A stretch of DNA of 64,000 nt from an uncultured Collinsella sp. (GTDB taxonomy: Bacteria; Actinomycetota; Coriobacteriia; Coriobacteriales; Coriobacteriaceae). Below, one piece after another: positions 7,365 to 14,342 of the stretch. A program made the position numbers and the translations under genes. The stretch spans positions 1 through 64,000 of the forward strand of contig UQIL01000009.1 of NCBI GenBank assembly GCA_900541025.1, in the 5' to 3' direction. The notes under the pieces were generated by a model, which saw only the letters and a program-made list of their open reading frames with translations, was not told the DNA's origin and ran no database searches. The first letter of the stretch is position 1. Every line of letters begins with the position of its first letter.

Positions 7365-8585
7365 ATGCATCTAGCCCGTCGTGCCTGGTGCCGAACATAT
7401 CAGACGGTTTTTCGCATCGCGTTGCCAATCCTGCCCTATACCGAGCCGCGAATTTTGGGGCATGCCGAGGATGTGCCCGCGGTACTTCAAAAGCGCTCGA
7501 TTCGGCGTGTGCTCATCGTGACAGACCCCGGTATTGCCCGTTTGGGGCTCACGGCGCCGCTCGAGAACGCGCTTGCGTCCAAGGGAATCGGCGTTACGGT
7601 CTATGCCGAAACGCGTGCGAACCCCACGGTCTCGAATGTGGAGGAAGCGGCGGCATTGTATCGCGAGAACGACTGCCGGGCCATTATCGGCTTTGGTGGC
7701 GGTTCGGCCATGGACTGCGCCAAGGGCGTGGGCGCGCGCATTGCGCAGCCAAACAAGCCCATCAACAAGATGCGCGGCCTGCTGCGCGTCCACCGTCTCC
7801 TGCCGCTGCTTATCGCGGTTCCCACTACCGCCGGAACGGGAAGCGAAGTCACGCTCGCGGCGGTTATCACCGACGACGAGACGCACTATAAGTACCCCAT
7901 CAACGACTTTGTGCTCATCCCGCGCTTTGCGGTGCACGATCCCGAGTTTACGCGTGGCCTGCCTGCTGCCATTACAGGACAGACGGGCATGGATGCCCTG
8001 ACGCATGCCGTCGAGGCCTTTATCGGCCGCAGCACCACGCCTTACACGCGCAAGATGGTGCGCCAGGCGGTTCAGCTCATCCATGACAATTTGCTCGAGG
8101 CCTATGAGCATGGCGACAACATGCGTGCGCGCCGCAATATGCTTTCGGCGGCGTATAAGGCGGGCGTCGCATTTACGCGCTCCTATGTCGGATATGTGCA
8201 TGCCATCGCGCACAGCCTGGGCGGCCGATACGGCATTCCGCACGGTTTGGCCAACGCAATCATCCTGCCGCACATGCTTCGCGCTTATGGCGACACCGCC
8301 GCTCCCAAGCTTGCCGATCTTGCTCGCATGGCGGGTATTGCGCCGGCTACCGCGCAGGACAGTCTTGCCGCAGAGGCCTTTATCGACTGGGTCGACCGCA
8401 TGAACGAGGTCTTGGGAATTCCTAAATATGTCTCGGGTATTCGCCGCTCCGATATTCCGCAAATGGCGGCCCATGCCGACGCCGAGGCCAATCCGCTGTA
8501 TCCTGTCCCGCTTTTAATGGACCGTTTGGAACTCGAGCATATGTACGAGGTCGTCGCGGGTGGTATGTTTGAGGACGAGAACTAG
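7365..8585 (+). CDS. Iron-containing alcohol dehydrogenase
   Basis: A 406-residue group III (Fe-ADH) oxidoreductase. It shows the NAD-binding GFGGGSAMDCAKG near residue 110, TTAGTGSEVT, and the metal-binding His region GYVHAIAHSLGGRYGIPHG near residues 277-295. I chose the ATG at 7365 because AAGGAG sits nine bases before it; the frame is open from 7284 without support. Eight bases separate it from the aldehyde dehydrogenase gene, so the pair probably interconverts an alcohol and an acid through the aldehyde. The substrate cannot be read from sequence. Confidence 0.9.
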   Translation: MHLARRAWCRTYQTVFRIALPILPYTEPRILGHAEDVPAVLQKRSIRRVLIVTDPGIARLGLTAPLENALASKGIGVTVYAETRANPTVSNVEEAAALYRENDCRAIIGFGGGSAMDCAKGVGARIAQPNKPINKMRGLLRVHRLLPLLIAVPTTAGTGSEVTLAAVITDDETHYKYPINDFVLIPRFAVHDPEFTRGLPAAITGQTGMDALTHAVEAFIGRSTTPYTRKMVRQAVQLIHDNLLEAYEHGDNMRARRNMLSAAYKAGVAFTRSYVGYVHAIAHSLGGRYGIPHGLANAIILPHMLRAYGDTAAPKLADLARMAGIAPATAQDSLAAEAFIDWVDRMNEVLGIPKYVSGIRRSDIPQMAAHADAEANPLYPVPLLMDRLELEHMYEVVAGGMFEDEN

Positions 8586-8593
8586 GAGGGCCC

Positions 8594-9973
8594 ATGAACA
8601 CCGAGGAAATCGCATGCATCGTTAGCAGTCAGCGCGCCTATTTTAAGACGCATGCCACGTTCGATGTCGATGCTCGCCGCCGCGCGCTCGTGCGCCTGCG
8701 CGATGCGGTGCGGGCGCACGAGGACGATATCGCCCATGCGCTCAAGACCGATTTGGGCAAGTCTCATGACGAGGCGTATATGTGCGAGATCGGCACGTCA
8801 CTTTCCGAGATTCGCCATCAGATTGCGCATGTGGCCCGATGGAGTCGCGCACGCCTGCGCCCGTGCGACCTTGCCAACGCTATTAGCGTGTACAGGACGC
8901 AGCCGGTTCCCTATGGCGTGACGCTGATTATGGCGCCTTGGAACTACCCGTTTTTGTTGACGCTCGAGCCGCTTGCCGGCGCGCTCGCTGCGGGTAATAC
9001 CGTGGTCATCAAGCCGAGCGCCTATGCGCCGGCTTCGAGTGCGGTGCTCAGACAGATCTGCGAGGAAGCGTTTGATCCGCGCCTGGTGACGGTCGTCGAG
9101 GGCGGACGTGCCGAGAACGAGGCGCTGCTCGATGAGTGCTGGGACAAGATCTTCTTTACCGGCAGCGTTCCGGTCGGCAAGCTTGTCATGGAACACGCGA
9201 GCAAAAACCTCACACCCGTGACGCTTGAGCTGGGCGGCAAAAGTCCCTGCATTGTGGATGCCTCCGCAAATTTGAAGGTCGCGGCGCGGCGTATCGCCTT
9301 TGGTAAGTGGCTCAACGTGGGCCAGACCTGTGTGGCGCCCGACTATCTGCTGGTTGACGCGCGCGTGCACGACGAGCTGTTGGACCTCATCAAGGAGGAA
9401 GTCCACCGCATGTTTGGCGAGCACCCGCTCGACAACGAGGACTACGGCCATATCGTCAACGCCAAGCATTTCGCGCGCGTGCGCGGGTTGATCGACCCCG
9501 ACAAGGTTGTGCTGGGAGGTGCGGCGCGCGAGACCTCGCTCAAGATTGAACCGACGATCTTGGACGGCGTGACGCCCGAGGATGCCGTAATGCAAGAGGA
9601 GATCTTCGGTCCCATCTTGCCGGTGCTGACGTTCGAGAGTCTGGATGAGGTCGAGACGTTTATCACGGATCGTCCGACGCCGCTGGCCCTGTATATCTTT
9701 AGCCAGGACCGAGCGGTGCAACAGCGCTTTGTGCGCTATGTGCCCTTTGGCGGCGGCTGCGTTAACGACACCATCATGCATTTGGCTACGAGCCATATGG
9801 GCTTTGGCGGCATGGGCGCGAGCGGCATGGGGCAGTACCATGGCCGCGAGAGCTTCGATACGTTTAGCCACAAGAAGAGCATCGTGAACAAGGCAACCTG
9901 GCTGGACGTGCCATTCCGCTATGCGCCCTACGCAAGCTGGAAGCACAAATTCGTGCGCATGTTTGTGCACTAG
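8594..9973 (+). CDS. NAD(P)-dependent aldehyde dehydrogenase, ALDH3-like
   Basis: The protein of 459 residues is short for the superfamily, as class 3 enzymes are. It has VTLELGGKSP with the general-base Glu near residue 212 and the catalytic Cys246 in VGQTCVAPDY. The C-terminus contains GMGQYHGRESFDTFSHKKS and an aromatic/basic tail as in ALDH3. GGAGG precedes the ATG. It oxidises the aldehyde that the upstream Fe-ADH makes or uses. Confidence 0.92.
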   Translation: MNTEEIACIVSSQRAYFKTHATFDVDARRRALVRLRDAVRAHEDDIAHALKTDLGKSHDEAYMCEIGTSLSEIRHQIAHVARWSRARLRPCDLANAISVYRTQPVPYGVTLIMAPWNYPFLLTLEPLAGALAAGNTVVIKPSAYAPASSAVLRQICEEAFDPRLVTVVEGGRAENEALLDECWDKIFFTGSVPVGKLVMEHASKNLTPVTLELGGKSPCIVDASANLKVAARRIAFGKWLNVGQTCVAPDYLLVDARVHDELLDLIKEEVHRMFGEHPLDNEDYGHIVNAKHFARVRGLIDPDKVVLGGAARETSLKIEPTILDGVTPEDAVMQEEIFGPILPVLTFESLDEVETFITDRPTPLALYIFSQDRAVQQRFVRYVPFGGGCVNDTIMHLATSHMGFGGMGASGMGQYHGRESFDTFSHKKSIVNKATWLDVPFRYAPYASWKHKFVRMFVH

Positions 9974-9982
9974 GAAATAGGA

Positions 9983-10016
9983 GCGGGTAATACGAACAAG
10001 TGTTCCTATTACCCGC
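9983..10016. terminator. Hairpin after the ADH/ALDH operon
   Basis: GCGGGTAATACGAACA pairs with TGTTCCTATTACCCGC with one mismatch and a two-base loop. It lies nine bases after the ALDH stop. There is no T-run, so it may be a weak terminator or a 3' stabilising structure. Confidence 0.5.
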
Positions 10017-10079
10017 AATTTGCGTTAGACTACTGCCATGGGGTACGGATGGGCCAACTCCCTTTAGAAGGGAATTGGT

Positions 10080-10163
10080 ATGAGCGTAAGCGATGTTATT
10101 TCGTTATTGGCGTTGTTAATCGTGGCTATAGAACTCGGCCTGTTTATCGGCCGAACGAAATAG
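10080..10163 (+). CDS. 27-residue hydrophobic peptide, putative holin-like type I toxin
   Basis: The ORF begins ATG AGC GTA after GAAGGG and encodes MSVSDVISLLALLIVAIELG followed by LFIGRTK. It has one membrane helix and a basic end, like the putative holin-like toxins (Hol-Tox) of Gram-positive type I toxin-antitoxin loci. The sequence after the stop holds GCCG/CGGC arms that might be the terminator of an antisense RNA. No antisense promoter was confirmed. It could be a chance ORF, but the start context and hydrophobicity argue against that. Confidence 0.45.
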   Translation: MSVSDVISLLALLIVAIELGLFIGRTK

Positions 10164-10399
10164 CCGCCCCCGCGTAAGCGAAGACGGCCACTTCTCACGA
10201 TGTAAACGTGTATCGGAGTTGGCAAGACCCGCTGCCACGGGTGCCATCCGTGCTCCTATCTTATCTGCAAGCGCTCTGGCATGCAAGCGTTGCGACAAAC
10301 GGTCGAAAAGACCCGGGTTGGTCTATTTGTGTCCGCACGAGTTCGTAGACTTCTCAATAAGGTTAAGTGCCGGTTATTCCGGACGTTAGAGGAGCTGCC
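10164..10399. other. Gene-free stretch between the small membrane peptide and the HIRAN gene
   Basis: These 236 bases hold no credible ORF on either strand. They contain a short palindrome CACGATGTAAACGTG near 10197 and GACAAACGGTCGAAAAGACCCGGG near 10292. The region might carry an antisense RNA for the small peptide and the promoter of the HIRAN gene, but I see no clear promoter boxes. Confidence 0.4.
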
Positions 10400-10726
10400 A
10401 TGTACGAGCCTTCACGTGTTCTTTTATCGTTTCACATCGCTGGATTTCAGTATGCCGACGGCGCATTGGTTCTGGGCGATCTGAAAGCGGGCGATAAACT
10501 GACACTGTGTGCCGAGCGCGATAATCCCCACGATCCCGAGGCGGTCGCGATCTATTTCGGCAAGATCAAGCTCGGCTATGTTCCGGGAAACGAGGTTGGC
10601 CCGCTGTCCGTGATGATGTATTACGGGCACGAAGATGTGTTTGAAGCCCGCGTGCAGCAGGTTGCGCCCGAGCGCAGCCCCTGGCATCAGGTGCGCGTTG
10701 GCCTTTATGTGGCGGATGCCCGCTAG
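10400..10726 (+). CDS. Stand-alone HIRAN domain protein
   Basis: The 108-residue protein is almost entirely a HIRAN domain. The core reads FHIAGFQYADGALVLGDLKAGDKL, then ERDNPHDPEAVAIYFGKIKLGYVPGNE, the typical N-x-x-D-P-x-A-V pattern. HIRAN domains in Rad5/HLTF bind DNA 3' ends and recognise damaged or stalled DNA. The ATG at 10400 has AGAGGAG upstream. It is followed 18 bp later by a small acidic protein with a strong ribosome binding site, suggesting co-transcription. Confidence 0.85.
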   Translation: MYEPSRVLLSFHIAGFQYADGALVLGDLKAGDKLTLCAERDNPHDPEAVAIYFGKIKLGYVPGNEVGPLSVMMYYGHEDVFEARVQQVAPERSPWHQVRVGLYVADAR

Positions 10727-10744
10727 CCGCTAGGGGAGGCTGTC

Positions 10745-10924
10745 ATGTTTGATGACGACGACCTGTTTGATCTGACGGATGAACCGTTTGAGTGGGACTT
10801 GCTGCTCGATGACGATGAGCTGGAGCAGGATCGAGAAAAGCGGAAGGATAAGAACGCACGGGACGACGTATCGAAGAAGAATGACAAGCGCCGCCGTGGA
10901 CTGTTTGGCGGGCTCTTTGGGTAA
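10745..10924 (+). CDS. Small acidic/basic 59-residue hypothetical protein
   Basis: The ORF starts at an ATG preceded by GGGGAGG. The first half is strongly acidic (MFDDDDLFDLTDEPFEWDLL), the middle is Lys/Arg-rich, and the end is GLFGGLFG. No known domain is recognised. Asp/Glu-rich start and amphipathic end suggest a protein-interaction or DNA-mimic role, which is only inference. It sits between the HIRAN and phosphoesterase genes. Confidence 0.65.
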   Translation: MFDDDDLFDLTDEPFEWDLLLDDDELEQDREKRKDKNARDDVSKKNDKRRRGLFGGLFG

Positions 10925-10990
10925 CCGCTGCGCCAAAGCGTCTGTATACTAGGCACGTGTTAGACGCGTTGCGAAATGAGGACACAGACG

Positions 10991-11536
10991 ATGATGTGGT
11001 TTACCGCCGACCTGCACCTGGGCGATACGAATATCCTGCACGATATGGATCGGCCGTTCGCCTCGGTCGAGGAGATGAACCGCAAGGTTATTGACGCCAT
11101 TAACGAGTGCGTTGCTGCGGACGACCGCCTCTATATCCTGGGAGACTTTACGTATCGCTTGCCCATGGCGGAGGCCGTGCTCCTGCGCGAGCGCATTGCC
11201 TGTCAGAACGTGACGCTCATCCGCGGTAACCATGACGGCGATTGGGAAGATCCGGACGCACCGCACATTTGGGATGACGTGCGCGATTACCTGGAAATTG
11301 CCCCCGGCTATGCCAAGGGACATCGCCTGGTTTTGAGCCATTACCCCATGCTCAGTTGGAACGGCAAAGCGCGTGGCGCCATTATGCTGCACGGACATAT
11401 CCACAGCAGGGGAGACCGCACCAACACGCGCAACCGTGATCGCGAACGCCCCATCTACCGCTACGATGTGGGCCTCGACGCCAATGGCTACAAGCCCGTA
11501 AACCGAGACCAGATCTTGAGCTTCTTTGGACTGTAG
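10991..11536 (+). CDS. Calcineurin-like metallophosphoesterase
   Basis: This 181-residue protein has all metal-binding motifs of the family in order: DLHLGD, LGDFTY, RGNHD, LSHYP and HGHIHS. Members are phosphodiesterases or phosphatases with two bound metals; the small size matches the YfcE/phage-type group, substrate unknown. I place the start at the ATG at 10991, eight bases after GAGGA; ATG 10994 and ATG 10976 are alternatives. It follows the HIRAN and acidic-protein genes. Confidence 0.88.
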   Translation: MMWFTADLHLGDTNILHDMDRPFASVEEMNRKVIDAINECVAADDRLYILGDFTYRLPMAEAVLLRERIACQNVTLIRGNHDGDWEDPDAPHIWDDVRDYLEIAPGYAKGHRLVLSHYPMLSWNGKARGAIMLHGHIHSRGDRTNTRNRDRERPIYRYDVGLDANGYKPVNRDQILSFFGL

Positions 11537-11541
11537 CTTTC

Positions 11542-11585
11542 AAACCACCATAAAGGGGACAGGCACCTTTGTGGTGGTTTTTCCA
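11542..11585 (+). terminator. Terminator carrying the GGGGACAGG repeat, copy 1
   Basis: AAACCACCATAAAGG pairs with CCTTTGTGGTGGTTT with one mismatch; the loop contains GGACAGGCA and T residues follow. Nearly the same hairpin ends the next gene at 12373-12411, and a related loop lies at 26494-26530. It is both an intrinsic terminator and a dispersed repeat. Confidence 0.75.
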
Positions 11586-11600
11586 TAGATTGGAGTCGTT

Positions 11601-12365
11601 ATGAAACAACTGCTTATTCGTGCCGACGATCTCGGCTATTCGTATGCCGTTGACTTAGGGATCGCCCGCAGCGTCGATGAGGGCCTGGTGTGCTCGGTGG
11701 GACTCATGCCAAATATGCCCGAGGCCGAGCATGGCTGGTCACTCGTGGCGGATGCTGACATTGCGGTGGGCCAGCATACCAACGTGTGCCTGGGCAAGCC
11801 GTGTGCCGATCCGGCACTCATTCCAAGCCTGCTCGATGAAAACGGTGAGTTCCATAGCAGCCGTACCTTCCGCGAGCGCTTTAAGCGTGGCGAGGAACTG
11901 ATTGACTTCGACGAGGCATGCATTGAAATTCGTGCGCAGCACGATCACTTTGTCGAGATCGTGGGTCGCGAGCCCGATTACTTTGAGGCCCACGCCGTTA
12001 TGAGCAAAAACCTCAATCGAGCGATTTCGGCGGTGGCGCAGGAGCTGGGCCTTAAGGAGCAAAAGGCGAGCTTCGACCCCACGGCCGTGGTGCACTGCGG
12101 AGATACCGACCTGCGCATGGTGATGCATTCGATGGAGCCGGGCTACGAGCCTAAGGACTCGATTATGCAGACGGTTCGCGAGATGGCAGACGGCGAGACG
12201 GTCGTCTTCGTGTGCCATCCGGGCTATCTCGATCGCTTTATCCTAGAGAATAGTTCGCTTACGACCGATCGCACCAAGGAAGTCGATGCACTGATCGACC
12301 CCGAGCTGCGGGCGTGGCTCGAGGCTCAGGACGATCTGCATCTGATTGACTACCGCGACCTGTAA
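11601..12365 (+). CDS. ChbG/YdjC-family carbohydrate deacetylase
   Basis: The YdjC family removes N-acetyl groups from chito-oligosaccharides or related sugars with a metal bound by Asp and His residues. The 254-residue protein starts MKQLLIRADDLGYSYAVDLG, with the RADDLG metal-binding motif, and has VGQHTNV, FEAHAVMSKN and VCHPGYLD as expected. GGAG precedes the ATG. It has its own terminator on each side, so it is a single-gene unit. Confidence 0.9.
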   Translation: MKQLLIRADDLGYSYAVDLGIARSVDEGLVCSVGLMPNMPEAEHGWSLVADADIAVGQHTNVCLGKPCADPALIPSLLDENGEFHSSRTFRERFKRGEELIDFDEACIEIRAQHDHFVEIVGREPDYFEAHAVMSKNLNRAISAVAQELGLKEQKASFDPTAVVHCGDTDLRMVMHSMEPGYEPKDSIMQTVREMADGETVVFVCHPGYLDRFILENSSLTTDRTKEVDALIDPELRAWLEAQDDLHLIDYRDL

Positions 12366-12372
12366 GGCTCCC

Positions 12373-12411
12373 AAACCACCACAATGGGGACAGGCGCCTT
12401 TGTGGTGGTTC
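12373..12411 (+). terminator. Terminator carrying the GGGGACAGG repeat, copy 2
   Basis: The hairpin AACCACCACAATGG / CCTTTGTGGTGGTT has the loop GGACAGGCG, almost identical to the one at 11542. It ends the deacetylase gene. There is no T-run after this copy. Confidence 0.65.
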
Positions 12412-12505
12412 TGGCGCCGTTGCCATTATGGCGGCGGCGCCTTTTTTGTCCGCGTGCCGCGGTAGAGTGTAGGCAGTTGAAATGTGCGTCCATCGAGGAG
12501 CTGCT

Positions 12506-14263
12506 ATGAACGAGATCAGGTGCCCGCATTGCGGCGAAGTCTTTAAGGTCGATGCGTCCGGCTATGCGGATATCGTCAAACAGGTGCGCGATGCCGAGTT
12601 CTCGCGCGACCTGGATGAGCGTGTGAAGGCAGTCCAGCGCGAGGGCGAGCAGGCGCTGGAGCTTGAGCGCTCGCGTTTGTCGGCTGCCTTGCAAAAGGTA
12701 GAGTCTCAGCGCAACGCTCAGCTTGCCGAGCAGAAGAACACTGCGGAGCAGAAGCTGGCACAAGAGGTTGCCAAGCGCGATGCCGAGCTTGCCGAGTTGC
12801 GTGTCAAGCTCGAGGGCGCTGCCGCGGAGCGCGAGAGTGCAAGCCAGCGTGCAGCTGTTGAGGCCCGTGCGGATGCGCAGAAGGAGAATGCCGAGCTTCA
12901 GCGCGAGATTGACAATTTGCGTGCGCAGTTGGGACGCAAGGATGACGAAGCCAAGCTTGCCGAGGCTTCGGCGCGCAATGCTGCTCAAAACGATTTAGCT
13001 GCACGTGATGCCCAGATTGCCGAGCTGCAGGCCAGGCTTGCCGCGGCGGACAAGGCCCAGGAGATGGCGCTTGCCGCTGCTACGGCCGAGTCACAGCGTG
13101 AGCTTGATGCCGCTCGCGGCGAGGCCGAGCGCGCGCTTGCTGACTACCGCGCGAAGGTACAAGAGAAGTTTTCCGCCGCAAAGGCTCAGTCTGAGCAGGA
13201 GGCCGAGGGCCTGCGCGCGCAGCTGCGCGAACAGGAGCTGACGGCCAAAATGAACCTATCGGAGGCGGTCGCTGCGGCGGAACGAGAGCGCGATGAGGCA
13301 CGTGCCAAGCTCGCGAGCGAGCTGGCGGTGCGCGATTCTCGCGAGGAACAGGCCAAGGCGGCGCATGAGCTCGAGCTTGCGCAGGCCAAGCGCGCGAGCG
13401 ATGACCTGATTCGCTATAAGGATGAAGAGATTGAGCGCCTTAAGGACATGAAGGTCCGCCTGTCCACCAAGATGGTGGGCGAGTCGCTCGAGCAGCACTG
13501 CGAGACCGAGTTTAACCGCCTACGCATGACGGCGTTTCCTAACGCGTACTTCGAGAAAGATAACGATGCGTCCGAGGGCACCAAGGGCGACTTTATCTTC
13601 CGCGAGTGCGATGCGAGCGGCAACGAGGTCATTTCGATTATGTTCGAGATGAAAAACGAGAACGACGAGACCGCGACCAAGCATAAAAACGAGGACTTCT
13701 TTAAGAAACTCGATCATGATCGTCGCCAGAAAGGCTGTGAGTATGCGGTGCTCTGCACCCTGCTGGAGCCCGAGAGTGAGCTCTATAACGCGGGTATCGT
13801 CGACGTGAGTTACCGCTATGAAAAGATGTACGTGATCCGCCCGCAGTTCTTCATTCCCATGATTACGCTTCTTCGCAACGCCGCCATGGGTTCATTGCGC
13901 TATAAACAGGAGCTAGCGGAGTACAAGCAGCAGAACATCGATGTCACGAACTTCGAGGCCAAGATGGAGAAGTTCAAGAACGACTTTGGCCGCAACTACG
14001 AGATCGCGAGCCGCAAGTTCCAAACGGCGATCGATGAGATTGACAAGACGATTAGCCATCTGCAGAAAACCAAGGAGGCGTTGCTGTCCTCCGAGAACAA
14101 TCTGCGCCTGGCCAACAAGAAAGCCGACGATCTTACCATCCGTAAGCTCACGTGGGGCAACAAGACCATGAAGGCGGCGTTTGACGAGGCGCGCGGGGCT
14201 GCGCCAGAGACAAACGATGAGCCAGCCGAGGCGGATTCGTATGAGGTCGAGGATGCTGAGTAA
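12506..14263 (+). CDS. DUF2130 family coiled-coil protein with nuclease-like C-terminal domain
   Basis: The 585-residue protein begins with a zinc-ribbon-like CPHCGEVFKVD, then about 300 residues of Glu/Ala/Arg-rich coiled coil, then the DUF2130 domain. That domain contains KGDFIFRECDASGNEVISIM followed by FEMKNE near residues 359-382, which fits the D...ExK pattern of PD-(D/E)XK nucleases. DUF2130 proteins are widespread and poorly characterised. The ATG at 12506 has GAGGAG upstream; an in-frame ATG at 12482 lacks one. Confidence 0.85.
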   Translation: MNEIRCPHCGEVFKVDASGYADIVKQVRDAEFSRDLDERVKAVQREGEQALELERSRLSAALQKVESQRNAQLAEQKNTAEQKLAQEVAKRDAELAELRVKLEGAAAERESASQRAAVEARADAQKENAELQREIDNLRAQLGRKDDEAKLAEASARNAAQNDLAARDAQIAELQARLAAADKAQEMALAAATAESQRELDAARGEAERALADYRAKVQEKFSAAKAQSEQEAEGLRAQLREQELTAKMNLSEAVAAAERERDEARAKLASELAVRDSREEQAKAAHELELAQAKRASDDLIRYKDEEIERLKDMKVRLSTKMVGESLEQHCETEFNRLRMTAFPNAYFEKDNDASEGTKGDFIFRECDASGNEVISIMFEMKNENDETATKHKNEDFFKKLDHDRRQKGCEYAVLCTLLEPESELYNAGIVDVSYRYEKMYVIRPQFFIPMITLLRNAAMGSLRYKQELAEYKQQNIDVTNFEAKMEKFKNDFGRNYEIASRKFQTAIDEIDKTISHLQKTKEALLSSENNLRLANKKADDLTIRKLTWGNKTMKAAFDEARGAAPETNDEPAEADSYEVEDAE

Positions 14264-14282
14264 GGCATAGCATATAGTGCAA

Positions 14283-14320
14283 AAGCGGGGCCGCTGGCGA
14301 TGTTGCCAGCGGCCCCGCTT
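14283..14320. terminator. Bidirectional terminator between DUF2130 and DUF3516 helicase genes
   Basis: A 14-bp perfect stem GCGGGGCCGCTGGC / GCCAGCGGCCCCGC with a six-base loop is flanked by AAAA and TT, and separates two convergent genes. It can stop transcription from both sides. Confidence 0.85.
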
Positions 14321-14342
14321 CGTTTCGTTCCATTGCGCCCGG

